Source: Betaproteobacteria bacterium
GTDB taxonomy: Bacteria; Pseudomonadota; Gammaproteobacteria; Burkholderiales; Burkholderiaceae_D
Assembly (NCBI GenBank): GCA_025356395.1
Contig: JANXTA010000077.1
Coordinates: 1 to 37,910 of the forward strand
Direction: 5' to 3'
DNA: 37,910 nucleotides
The translations under genes were made by a program, and so were the position numbers. The notes beneath the pieces were generated by a model that made no database searches, was not told the DNA's origin, and was given only the letters and a program-made list of their open reading frames with translations. Below, in pieces: positions 26,279-34,414 of this stretch; position 1 is the stretch's first letter, and each line of letters begins with the position of its first letter.

Positions 26279-27814
26279 TCAGGCGTTCTTGTTCCTGCGC
26301 ATCAGCAGCAGGAAGGGCAGCGCGACCAGGGTCGCGATCATCATCATCCTGAAGTCGTTGATGTACGCGAGGAAGCTCGCCTGCCGCGTGACCTCCTCGT
26401 TCAGCGCCGTCATCCCCGCCATGCTGTGCAGGTCGTAGAGCGCCGGTAGCCCGGCAACCACGGCCGGGTTGGCGATGTTGACGTTCTCCACCAGCTGCGT
26501 GTGGAACAGCGCGGTGTTGCGCGTCGTCATGGTCGCCATGACCGAGATCCCGATGCTGCTGCCGATGTTGCGGAACAGGCTGAAGATCGCCGTGCCGTCC
26601 GGCCGCAGACGGGCATCCAGCGTCGAGAACGCGACCGTCGTCAGCGGCACCGACACGAAGCCCAGGCCCATGCCCTGGACGAAGCCCGACACGACGATGT
26701 GCGACTCGTTCATGTCGAAGTTGAAGCCCGACATCTGCCACAGCGACAGCGCGGTGAGGCCGAAGCCGAAGCCGATCATCGCGCGCGGATCGACCTTGCT
26801 GACCAGGCGTCCGACGATCAGCATCGTCAGCATCGTGCCGAGGCCGCTCGGCGCCGTGACCACGCCGATGTCGAGCGCGGTGTAGCCCATCAGCGTCTGC
26901 AGCATCGGCGGCAGCAGCGCGCGGGTCGCGTACAGCAGCAACCCGACCATGAAGTACAGCCCGATGCCGATTGCGAAGTTCCGGTCCTTCAGCAGGTTGC
27001 GGTTGAAGAACGACACCGGCCCGGCCGTCGCGGTCAGCGCGACGAAGAACACGAAAGCGATGCCCGCGCCCAGGGCCTCGACGACGATCTCGGTCGAGCT
27101 GAACCAGTCCAGCAGTTCGCCGCGGTCGAGCATCAGCTGGAACAGCCCGATGGCGAGGCTGAGCGTGATGAAGCCGTACAGATCGAACTTCGTCTGCTTC
27201 AGGCCGACGGTCTCGCGGATGTAGGTCGTGATGCCGTAGAACGACAGCAGGCCGACCGGCAGGTTGATGAAGAACACCCAGCGCCAACTGAAGTTGTCGG
27301 TCAGCCAGCCGCCCAGCGTGGGGCCGAGGATCGGGCCGATCATCACGCCCATGCCCCAGATCGCCATCGCCTGCCCGCGCTTGTCGGGCGCGCTGCTGTC
27401 GATCATCACGGCCTGAGACAGCGGAACCAGCGCGGCACCGAAGAGACCCTGCAGCAAGCGGGCGAGGACGATCTGGCCGAGCGTGTCGGAGATGCCGCAT
27501 AGCGCCGATGCGACCGTGAAGCCCACGACCGAGATCAGGAAGATGCGCTTGCGGCCGAAGCGGGTGCTGAGCCAGCCGGTGAGTGGCGTCGCGATCGCCG
27601 CTGAGACGATGTAGGACGTCAGCACCCACGAGATCTGGTCCTGCGAGACCGACAGGTTGCCGGCCATGTGCGGCAGCGCGACGTTGGCGATCGTGCTGTC
27701 CAGCGTCTGCATCATCGTCGCCAGCATGATGGAGACGGTGATGAAGCGGCCGTGCTTTCGCTCCTCACGCGTGTCGAGGGCCGAAGGGACGATCAAGGCC
27801 GCGCTGGCGCTCAT
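26279..27814 (-). CDS. DHA2 family drug efflux MFS transporter (EmrB/QacA type)
   Basis: About 511 residues from the ATG at 27812-27814, consistent with 14 transmembrane helices. DHA2 marks: LDSTIANVALPHMAG in helix 1, motif A as GWLSTRFGRKRIF, and motif C as GVMIGPILGPTLGGWLT. It exports hydrophobic or aromatic compounds by proton antiport. The start lies one base after the stop of the upstream marR gene (TGA-G-ATG), so the two form an operon and the MarR protein is the likely repressor. A start 8 codons earlier is possible but overlaps marR. No EmrA-type adaptor or outer-membrane partner is adjacent. Confidence 0.92.
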   Translation of the reverse strand: MSASAALIVPSALDTREERKHGRFITVSIMLATMMQTLDSTIANVALPHMAGNLSVSQDQISWVLTSYIVSAAIATPLTGWLSTRFGRKRIFLISVVGFTVASALCGISDTLGQIVLARLLQGLFGAALVPLSQAVMIDSSAPDKRGQAMAIWGMGVMIGPILGPTLGGWLTDNFSWRWVFFINLPVGLLSFYGITTYIRETVGLKQTKFDLYGFITLSLAIGLFQLMLDRGELLDWFSSTEIVVEALGAGIAFVFFVALTATAGPVSFFNRNLLKDRNFAIGIGLYFMVGLLLYATRALLPPMLQTLMGYTALDIGVVTAPSGLGTMLTMLIVGRLVSKVDPRAMIGFGFGLTALSLWQMSGFNFDMNESHIVVSGFVQGMGLGFVSVPLTTVAFSTLDARLRPDGTAIFSLFRNIGSSIGISVMATMTTRNTALFHTQLVENVNIANPAVVAGLPALYDLHSMAGMTALNEEVTRQASFLAYINDFRMMMIATLVALPFLLLMRRNKNA

Positions 27815-27815
27815 C

Positions 27816-28244
27816 TCAGCGACCCGACAGGTTGTCACGCATCGACTGCAACGCCGCGTGCAGCGCCGCGAGTTGGGCCTTGCCGAGGTTATTTGCAGCC
27901 TGCTTGCGGACGGCGATCACGACCTCATCGATCGCCGCGAGCTGGGGTGCCGCGGCCGCGGTCAGGTAGACCTGGTAGGCGCGCCGGTCCGCCGGATCCG
28001 CGCGCCGTTCCACCAGCGCGGCCTGCGCAAGCTGGTCGATCAGGCGGGCCAGCGTCATCGGCTGCACCTCGAGCAGGTCGGCGAGGTCGACCTGGCGGAT
28101 GCCCTCGTTGCGCGAGACGTAGATCAGTGCACGCGCCTGGGCCAGCGTGAGGGAGCTGCCCTCGATCTGCTTCTGGAACGCGCGCCGCATCAGCCGCGAC
28201 ACGTCCGACACGAGAAAACCGAGACTGTCCTGACGTTGCTTCAT
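27816..28244 (-). CDS. MarR family transcriptional regulator
   Basis: A 142-residue winged-helix regulator, full length for MarR. The recognition-helix region is IRQVDLADLLEVQPMTLARLIDQL, split here as IRQVDLADLLEV and QPMTLARLIDQL. The wing has RRADPADRRAYQVYLT (the DxR motif). The first gene of a two-gene operon with the DHA2 efflux pump, it probably represses both and releases on binding an aromatic ligand. Two TAAG-N5-CTTA palindromes lie just upstream and are its likely operators. Confidence 0.92.
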   Translation of the reverse strand: MKQRQDSLGFLVSDVSRLMRRAFQKQIEGSSLTLAQARALIYVSRNEGIRQVDLADLLEVQPMTLARLIDQLAQAALVERRADPADRRAYQVYLTAAAAPQLAAIDEVVIAVRKQAANNLGKAQLAALHAALQSMRDNLSGR

Positions 28245-28259
28245 CGACCGATCATTTAG

Positions 28260-28288
28260 TAAGCTGTACTTATGATAAGCAAACCTTA
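28260..28288 (-). promoter_or_regulatory. Tandem MarR-type operators TAAG-N5-CTTA
   Basis: TAAGCTGTACTTA (28260-28272) and TAAGCAAACCTTA (28276-28288) are two dyads of identical geometry, 16 bp apart, 16 bp upstream of the marR start. The larger frame also pairs AGTAAG (28258) with CTTACT (28285). Binding by the adjacent MarR is inferred. Confidence 0.6.
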
Positions 28289-28324
28289 CTGCATGCCGCA
28301 AATGTCCCTGATCGGTCAGGGCTG

Positions 28325-28936
28325 TCAAATACAGTGGAACGCGGCGGTTTGGAAACGCAATGCGATCGTTTTCCCGCCTGCGAGCGCCGGGTCGGCGTCG
28401 ATCAGCGCCCGCAGCCGACGTTCGACGTCCGCGCGCTCGGACGCGGGCAACGCCGCGATCAAGCTGATCGAAAGAGAGCGATCGACGATCACCTGCTCCG
28501 CGGTCCCGACGTGCGCATGCTCGAAGACCGTCTCCTGGAGTGGCCCGAAGCCCGGGGCCGGAAACCCCCGCCGCCAGTCGCCTTTGAGGTAGCTCGGCAC
28601 ATCGCCCTCGTGGGGCTGAATGATTTCGGTGAGTGCGCGGACCCACGGCACCGACTCGTCGCGCACGTTCCACACCAGCACCAGCGTGCCGCCGGGTTGC
28701 AGGACACGCGCTATCTCGGCAACCGTGGACGGCGTCGCGAACCAGTGGAAGGCCTGCGCGCAGACCACGGTGCGCGCCACTGCGTTGGCCAGCAGCATCG
28801 CGTCGGCCGTGCCCGCCCGCGCGTCCACGGCGGGAAAGTCGGCCGCCAGCTGCGCCGGATAGTCGGCACGTCCAAGCGCACAACCGTCCGCGTTGGCCGT
28901 GAACCCCGTGCTCGCCGCGTCGTGGACGATGGGCAC
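28325..28936 (-). pseudogene. SAM-dependent methyltransferase with the SAM-binding block deleted in frame
   Basis: 203 residues in one open frame from a GTG (28934-28936). The start [14 protein letters not shown] and GRADYP match class I methyltransferases of this type, but the next block jumps straight to ADFPAVDARAGTADAM. The family has about 55 residues between these, including motif I (DLGAGTGKFT-like), which contacts SAM. The rest is normal: VVCAQAFHWFATP, VLQPGGTLVLVWNVRDES and a long helical C-terminus. It cannot bind SAM in the usual way, so it is probably inactive although the frame is open. It lies directly after the decayed LOV kinase on the same strand. Confidence 0.75.
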
Positions 28937-28944
28937 CGTCTTCT

Positions 28945-30566
28945 GCTCGCACCGGTGGAGCCGTCGAGGACCATGCGGACCCGGCGCGCCATCTCGTCGA
29001 GCTTGTGGGGCTTCTCGATTGCTTAGAACGCGCTGTTACTCTCGGAACCGACACCCAGCACATCTCCCGCGTACCCGGCCGTCAGCAGCACCTTGATGGG
29101 GGGCAACTACTGGCGCAGTCGACTCGCGAGCATGAACCCGTTCATCCCGCACGGCATGATGACGTCGCTGAACAGCAGGGCCGGACGAACGTCGGAGCCG
29201 AGCGTTTCGACGAGCTGGATCGCATCGACACCGCTGCTGGCGGACAGCACGTCGTAGCCCAGTTCCTCGAGCAGGCTCTTCGCGACATGGAGGATCTCGG
29301 GACGATCGTCGACGACCAGGATCGGCTCGCGGCCGCCGCGGTCGCGCGAGCGCGTCGCCGCATGCCCCGCTCGCTCCTCGTCCTCGAGGGCGACCGGAAA
29401 ATAGAGGTGGATCGTGGTGCCGACACCGACGGCCGGATAGCGGTAAGCGCCGCCGCCCGACTGCTTGGCGAACCCGTGGACCATCGACAGCCCGAGTCCC
29501 GTGCCCTTGCCTTCTTCCTTGGTCGTGAAGAAAGGTTCCATCACGCGGTGGATGAGCTCGGGCGGGATGCCCGGTCCCGTGTCGCTGACCGCGATGGCGG
29601 CGTAGCGTCCGGGCTCGAGCCCGCTGAACGAGCGCACGTCCTCGGCGTCGACGACGATGTTGCTGGTCCAGATCGTCACGCTGCCCTGCCCGTGCATGGC
29701 GTCGTGCGCGTTGATCAGGATGTTGAGCAGCGCGACCTCGAACTGCGTCGGATCGATGCGGCAGTTGCCCAGCTCGGACGCGAGATGCGTGACCATCCGG
29801 ATGTCCCCGCCCAATGTGCTCGTGGCCAGGTCCGTCAGGTGCCGGTGAGGTTGTTGAGATTGACCAGGCGACTCTCGAGCCGCTGCTTCCTCGCGAACAC
29901 CAGGAGCTGCTGCGTCAAGGTGGACGCCGTGGCGATGAGCTTCTTGTCGACCACTTCGCCACGCAGCCTGCGGTCGAGCAGGTCCACATGCCCCAGCATC
30001 ACCTGCAGCAGATTGTTGAAATCGTGCGAGATGCCACCAGTCAACTGGCCGAGCCCTTCCATCTTCTGGGCCTGGCCCAGCGTTTCCTCCGCGTCCCGTC
30101 GCCGGCTGACGTCGAGCTGCGACGCGAAGAAGTAGACCAGCTCGCCCTGCTTGTCGAACACCGGAAAGATGAACAGCGCATTCCAGAAGGTCTCGCCGTC
30201 CTTCTTGTCGTTGAGGATCTCGGTCGAGATCTCCTCGCGCTTCTCGATGGCATCGCGGATCGCGGCGATCGCCAGCCGGTCAGTCTCCGGACCTTGAAGG
30301 AAACGACAGTCGCGACCGATGATCTCCTCGACCGAATAGCCGCTCATCGCCACGAACGCGTGGTTGACGAAAATGATCAGATTGTCCGCGGCATGCGGAT
30401 CGGTGACGACCATCGGCATGCGCGTCGTCTCGACCGCCGCGAAGAAGATGTCCTCACGGTGCCGGTCGGCTTCGACGCCGACGCGCGCGATGGGGGGGTG
30501 GGGAGGGCGGAAATTTTTGTAGGAACTTGATTCACGATCGGCGCAAAAATGAAGATCGAAAGGCAC
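28945..30566 (-). pseudogene. LOV-domain hybrid histidine kinase, decayed
   Basis: The first open part has a LOV/PAS domain with the flavin-binding Cys87 in GRDCRFLQG, followed by a dimerisation helix with phospho-His181 ([10 protein letters not shown]). Near 29845 one base is lost: NNLTG should lead into [15 protein letters not shown], which reads in another frame. The ATPase domain follows ([29 protein letters not shown]), then a receiver (ILVVDD, FSDVIMP). The receiver is cut by TAG (29107-29109), then [15 protein letters not shown], then TAA (29023-29025), then [15 protein letters not shown], its normal end. It was a blue-light sensing hybrid kinase, with three disabling lesions. Confidence 0.85.
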
Positions 30567-30570
30567 TTCC

Positions 30571-30588
30571 TAAGATCAATCTTATAAT
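30571..30588 (+). promoter_or_regulatory. Operator palindrome over a -10 box for the marR-monooxygenase-ligase operon
   Basis: TAAGATCAATCTTA (30571-30584) is a perfect palindrome that overlaps TATAAT (30583-30588). No good -35 box is seen. The -10 ends 6 bp before the ATG at 30595, so the transcript would be leaderless or nearly so. The dyad suits autoregulation by the MarR protein encoded next. Confidence 0.6.
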
Positions 30589-30594
30589 CCACGC

Positions 30595-31065
30595 ATGGCA
30601 CACCCGACCTCCAGCGACAGGCACCTGGCGATCCGCCTGCGCGCCACCGTCACCCATCTGACGCGACAGTTGCGAGCGCTCGCCACGGCCGAGGGCGCGG
30701 GTGCGGCGAAGCTCGGCGTGCTCGGTCAGTTGTATCGACTGGGTCCGATGACGCCGACGCGTCTCGCCCAGTGCGAGCGCGTCCGGATCCAGACGCTGAC
30801 GCGCCTGATGGCCGAACTGGAGGCGGACCGGCTGATCCGCCGTCGGCCAGATCCGCTCGACGCGCGTCAGACGCTGCTGTCGCTGACGGCGTCGGGCACC
30901 CGCGTGCTGACCGAAGACATCCATCGCCGCGAAGCCTCGCTCGCGGCGGTCATCGGAGAACGGCTGACAGCCAGCGAACAGGCGTCGATGCTGGCGTGCT
31001 GCCAGCTCATCGATCGTCTCGGCGACGCGCTGGCCGCCCACGCCAACCATCAGGAGACTCCATGA
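30595..31065 (+). CDS. MarR family transcriptional regulator
   Basis: A 156-residue winged-helix regulator. The helix-turn-helix region includes MTPTRLAQCERVRIQTLTRL, read here as MTPTRLAQCE and RVRIQTLTRL. The wing has RRRPDPLDARQTLLSLT. It is the first gene of a three-gene operon and overlaps the monooxygenase start by ATGA (31062-31065). It probably represses its own operon through the palindrome at 30571 and responds to the aromatic acid or its CoA ester. A ribosome site is not evident, in line with a leaderless start. Confidence 0.9.
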   Translation: MAHPTSSDRHLAIRLRATVTHLTRQLRALATAEGAGAAKLGVLGQLYRLGPMTPTRLAQCERVRIQTLTRLMAELEADRLIRRRPDPLDARQTLLSLTASGTRVLTEDIHRREASLAAVIGERLTASEQASMLACCQLIDRLGDALAAHANHQETP

Positions 31066-32228
31066 AGATCGGCATCGTCGGCGGCGGACCCGCAGGCCTG
31101 TTCTACGCCTACCTGATGCAGCGCGACCGCATCGCCTGCGGCCAGCCGCCGCACGACATCCGCATCGTCGAGCGCGACGCCGAGGACGCGACCTACGGCT
31201 GGGGGGTCGTCTTCTCCGACGTCGCGCTGGCATTCGTGCGCGACATCGCGCCCGGGCTCTACGACGCGATGACCGCGAAGCAGGAGGTGTTCGACGAGAT
31301 GGCCGTCGTGCATCGTGGCGTGCACGTCACGCTCGCACACAACACCTTCCATCGCATGGCGCGCATCGACCTGCTGAAGGCGTTGCATGCCGCGTGCCGT
31401 AAGGTCGGTGTGGCCATCGAGTTCGGTCGACGCGTCGACGATCCCGCGGCGTTCGGCGCCTGCGACCTGGTGATCGCGGCCGACGGCGCGAACAGCGCGA
31501 TCCGCACGCGTTACGCGGAGCATTTCCAGCCGACCCTCGACGAGCGTCCCAACCTGCTCGTGTGGTACGGCACGACCCGGCTGTTCGACGCGTTGTCGCT
31601 GATCTTCCGCCAGGTCGACGATGGCCTCGTCATCGCGCACACCTATCGCTACAGCCCGAAGCTCAGCACCTTTCTCGTCGAATGCGATCCCGCGACTTAC
31701 GTGAAGTCGGGCCTGCACCGCATGAGCGAAGCCGACAGCCTGGCGTACTGCGAGCATGCCTTCGCGGACGACCTGCAGGGCCACAGGCTGCTGTCGAACC
31801 GCTCGAGCTGGTTCCGCTACACGATGGTCAGCAACGCACGCTGGCATCACGAGAACATCGTGCTGATCGGCGACGCGCTGCGGACCGGGCATCCGTCGGT
31901 GGGCTCGGGCACGCGCCTCGCGATGCAGGACTCGATCGCGTTGTTCCAGGCTTACAAGACCTGTGGTGAGGACGTGCCGACGATGCTCGAGGAGTTCGTG
32001 CGGATCCGCCAGCCGGGCTCCGAGAGCCTGCGCAAGGCGGCACTGAAGAGCACCGCGTGGTACGAGGATCTCGGACCCAAGCTGTCGCTGGATCCGGTCG
32101 CGTTCGCATACGACTACGTGACGCGCAGCGGGCGGGTCGATCATGCGGAGGTGAGGAAGCGGGATCCGGAGTTGGCCGATGCTTTCGAGCGGATGCATCC
32201 GGAAGTATTTGCCGCTCGACCCATCTGA
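31062..32228 (+). CDS. FAD-dependent aromatic monooxygenase, salicylyl-CoA 5-hydroxylase / anthraniloyl-CoA monooxygenase type
   Basis: A 388-residue class A flavoprotein. The FAD site is IVGGGPAGLFYAYL near the start. The family mark YGWGVVFSD, as in the N-terminal half of anthraniloyl-CoA monooxygenase and in salicylyl-CoA 5-hydroxylase, is at about 47-55. DLVIAADGANSAIR and GDALRTGHPSVGSGTRLAMQD are the conserved second and third FAD motifs. The enzyme has single-domain length and lacks the Old-yellow-enzyme half of anthraniloyl-CoA monooxygenase/reductase, which favours a hydroxylase such as salicylyl-CoA 5-hydroxylase making gentisyl-CoA. It is followed by an aryl-CoA ligase. The exact substrate cannot be read from sequence alone. 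Confidence 0.85.
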   Translation: MKIGIVGGGPAGLFYAYLMQRDRIACGQPPHDIRIVERDAEDATYGWGVVFSDVALAFVRDIAPGLYDAMTAKQEVFDEMAVVHRGVHVTLAHNTFHRMARIDLLKALHAACRKVGVAIEFGRRVDDPAAFGACDLVIAADGANSAIRTRYAEHFQPTLDERPNLLVWYGTTRLFDALSLIFRQVDDGLVIAHTYRYSPKLSTFLVECDPATYVKSGLHRMSEADSLAYCEHAFADDLQGHRLLSNRSSWFRYTMVSNARWHHENIVLIGDALRTGHPSVGSGTRLAMQDSIALFQAYKTCGEDVPTMLEEFVRIRQPGSESLRKAALKSTAWYEDLGPKLSLDPVAFAYDYVTRSGRVDHAEVRKRDPELADAFERMHPEVFAARPI

Positions 32229-32230
32229 TC

Positions 32231-32258
32231 GGCCCCTCCCCTTCCAGGGAAGGAGCGA
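32231..32258. repeat. C-rich hairpin element (copy 1)
   Basis: CTCCCCTTCC followed by AGGGAAGGAG in the gap between the monooxygenase and ligase genes. Similar elements occur at 35722-35745 and 36891-36916. It may be a small dispersed repeat or an RNA processing hairpin. Confidence 0.35.
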
Positions 32259-32276
32259 GACAAGAAGGAGACCTGC

Positions 32277-33896
32277 ATGCCCTTGCCTTTCACCCCCTGG
32301 CCCGCCGACCTCGCCGCCCGCTACCACGAAGCCGGTCTCTGGGAAGGCATCGGTGTCGCCGCGATGGTCGCCCGCACGGCAGCGCGCTTCCCGGGCAAGA
32401 CCGCCGTCGTCGCAGCCGAACGCCGCCTCACCTACGCCGCGCTGATCGAAGAGGTCGACACCCTCGCCGCCGCCTTCCTCGCGCGCGGCCTGCGGCCCGG
32501 CGACCGCGTCGTCGTGCAGTTGCCGAACATCGTCGAGTTCGTCGTCGTGTACCTCGCGCTCAACCGCATCAACGCGATCCCGGTGATGGCGTTGCGCGCG
32601 CATCGACACGCCGAGGTGCGCCACTTCCTGCGCGCGAGCGGCGGCGTGGCCTATGTCATCGCCGACGTCGTCGGCCACTTCGACTTCCGGGCGATGGCGA
32701 GCGAGATGGCCGCCGAGTTCCCGGCGCTCGCGCAGGTCATCGTGGTCGGTGAGCCTCTCGCGGGACAGGTCGCCCTGCACGCGATGGCGGGCGACGCCCG
32801 CTCGATCGCCGCGCTGCAGGTCGACCCGTCGAGCATCAGCACGATGCTGCTGTCCGGCGGCACGACGTCGATGTCGAAGCTGATCCCGCGCACCCACGAC
32901 GACTACGTGCTCAACGCGCGGCTGTGCGGGGCTGCCGCGGGTTTCGACATGAACACCGTCTTCATGGCCATCCTGCCGCTCGGCCACAACTACAACCTCG
33001 CGTCGCCCGGACTGCTCGGAGCCTTCTACTACGGCGGCACGGTCGTCATCGCGCCGTCGACCGACAGCGACGCGGTGTTCGCGCTAGTCGAACGCGAACG
33101 GGTCAGCGTCATCGCGGCCGCGGTGCCGCTGATCTCCAACTGGCTCCATGGTGACGTGGCCGACCGCTTCGACCTGTCGTCGCTGGAGGTCGTGCAGAAC
33201 GGCGGCGCCCGCCTGCCACCCGAACTGCGCAGCCGTCTGCGAGCGGCCTTCCGCTGCACGCCGCAGGAGATCTACGGTACCGCCGAGGGTCTGATCAACA
33301 TGACCCGCCTCGACGACCCCGACGACGTGCTGCTCGAGAGCTCGGGCTCGCCGGTCAGCACCTGGGACGAAATCAAGGTCGTCGACGACACCGACCGCGA
33401 AGTCGAGGACGGCACATCGGGAGAACTGCTGACGCGTGGCCCGTACACGATCCGCGGCTACTACGACGCACCCGACAAAAACAGCGAGGCCTTCACGGCC
33501 GACGGCTTCTATCGCATGGGCGACATCGTTCGCAAGCGCGGCCGGCAGATCTATACCGAGGGACGTCGCAAGGACCTGATCAACCGCGGCGGCGAGAAGA
33601 TCAGCTGCGAGGAAGTGGAGAACCTGATCTTCGCGCACCCCAAGGTGAAGACCGTGGTGCTCGTCGCGATGCCCGATCCGGTGTTCGGCGAGAAGGCCTG
33701 CGCGTGCGTGATCGTGAAGCCGGACGAGTCGCTGACCTTCGACGAACTGATCACCTTCCTGCGCGGCAAGCAGATCGCGTCCTTCAAGCTGCCCGAACGC
33801 CTCGAGATCATGGACGCCTTTCCGATTAGCCCGGTCGGCAAGATCATGAAGCGCGACCTGCGCGATCTGGTGGCCGCGAAGGTCGCTGCCGCGTAA
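32277..33896 (+). CDS. Aryl acid-AMP/CoA ligase (salicylate or 2,3-dihydroxybenzoate type)
   Basis: A 539-residue member of the ANL adenylate-forming family, closest in style to EntE/DhbE and salicylyl-CoA ligases (FTPWPADLAARYHEAGLWEG start). The ATP loop is LLSGGTTSMSKLIPRTHDDY (near residue 190), then LPLGHNYNLASPG, the A5 motif YGTAEGLINMT, the A7-like YRMGDIV and A8 GRRKDLINRGGEKIS, and the catalytic Lys in PVGKIMKRDL. It activates an aryl acid and transfers it to CoA, feeding the monooxygenase upstream. AAGGAG is 6 bases before the ATG. An NRPS siderophore role is possible for this family, but no carrier or NRPS gene is nearby. Confidence 0.88.
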   Translation: MPLPFTPWPADLAARYHEAGLWEGIGVAAMVARTAARFPGKTAVVAAERRLTYAALIEEVDTLAAAFLARGLRPGDRVVVQLPNIVEFVVVYLALNRINAIPVMALRAHRHAEVRHFLRASGGVAYVIADVVGHFDFRAMASEMAAEFPALAQVIVVGEPLAGQVALHAMAGDARSIAALQVDPSSISTMLLSGGTTSMSKLIPRTHDDYVLNARLCGAAAGFDMNTVFMAILPLGHNYNLASPGLLGAFYYGGTVVIAPSTDSDAVFALVERERVSVIAAAVPLISNWLHGDVADRFDLSSLEVVQNGGARLPPELRSRLRAAFRCTPQEIYGTAEGLINMTRLDDPDDVLLESSGSPVSTWDEIKVVDDTDREVEDGTSGELLTRGPYTIRGYYDAPDKNSEAFTADGFYRMGDIVRKRGRQIYTEGRRKDLINRGGEKISCEEVENLIFAHPKVKTVVLVAMPDPVFGEKACACVIVKPDESLTFDELITFLRGKQIASFKLPERLEIMDAFPISPVGKIMKRDLRDLVAAKVAAA

Positions 33897-33997
33897 AGAC
33901 TTCGCTGCACGCGGCGTTCGTCGGCATCTGGTTGTTCGTCGCGCGACCTGCGTCGCGCTGGCCATCCTGATGCAGGGGCTGTACCGGCTCGGCGTCG

Positions 33998-34414
33998 ATG
34001 CCCGGGTCGACACAGTCGCCGCGCGCGTCAACCGAACGCGGCGTGACGCTGATCCACGAGGCGTCCGAGTCAACCTGGATGTTCGATGCCGATCAGATGG
34101 CACGGGCGCTCGGCAACCTCGTCATCAACGCCATCCAGCACGCGCCCCGTGGCAGCGGTCGGGTCGAGGTCCATGTCTCGATCGGCGTCGGCGACGATGG
34201 GCCGGGCATCGTCGACGAAGCGCTCGACGAGTTGTTCGAGGCCTTCCACACCGCGCGTGCCGAAGGAAGCGGACTCGGCCTGTCGATCGCCCGCGAGATC
34301 GTCGAGGCCCACGGTGGTACCCCGCGCGCGCTGTCGCGTGACGAGGCCGCGACGACGGCATTCACGACGCCCGGCGCCCTGTTCCTGATCGATCTGCCAT
34401 GGCCCGCATCCTGA
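33998..34414 (+). pseudogene. Histidine kinase C-terminal fragment
   Basis: About 130 residues of an ATPase domain only: N box ALGNLVINAIQHAP, G1 DDGPGI, F box LFEAF, G2 GSGLGLSIAREI, ending PGALFLIDLP. No sensor, HAMP or phospho-His region is left. The spacing between N box and G1 is short. The stop overlaps the start of the regulator remnant (34399), as in a normal kinase-regulator operon. It follows the ligase gene after about 100 bp with no recognisable coding. Confidence 0.8.

Noticed and set aside
30492-30510. G-quadruplex-like run (G7-T-G4-A-G3-C-G2)
   Set aside because: It lies inside the N-terminal coding part of a decayed gene, where it encodes a Pro-rich stretch. A homopolymer in a pseudogene needs no special role.
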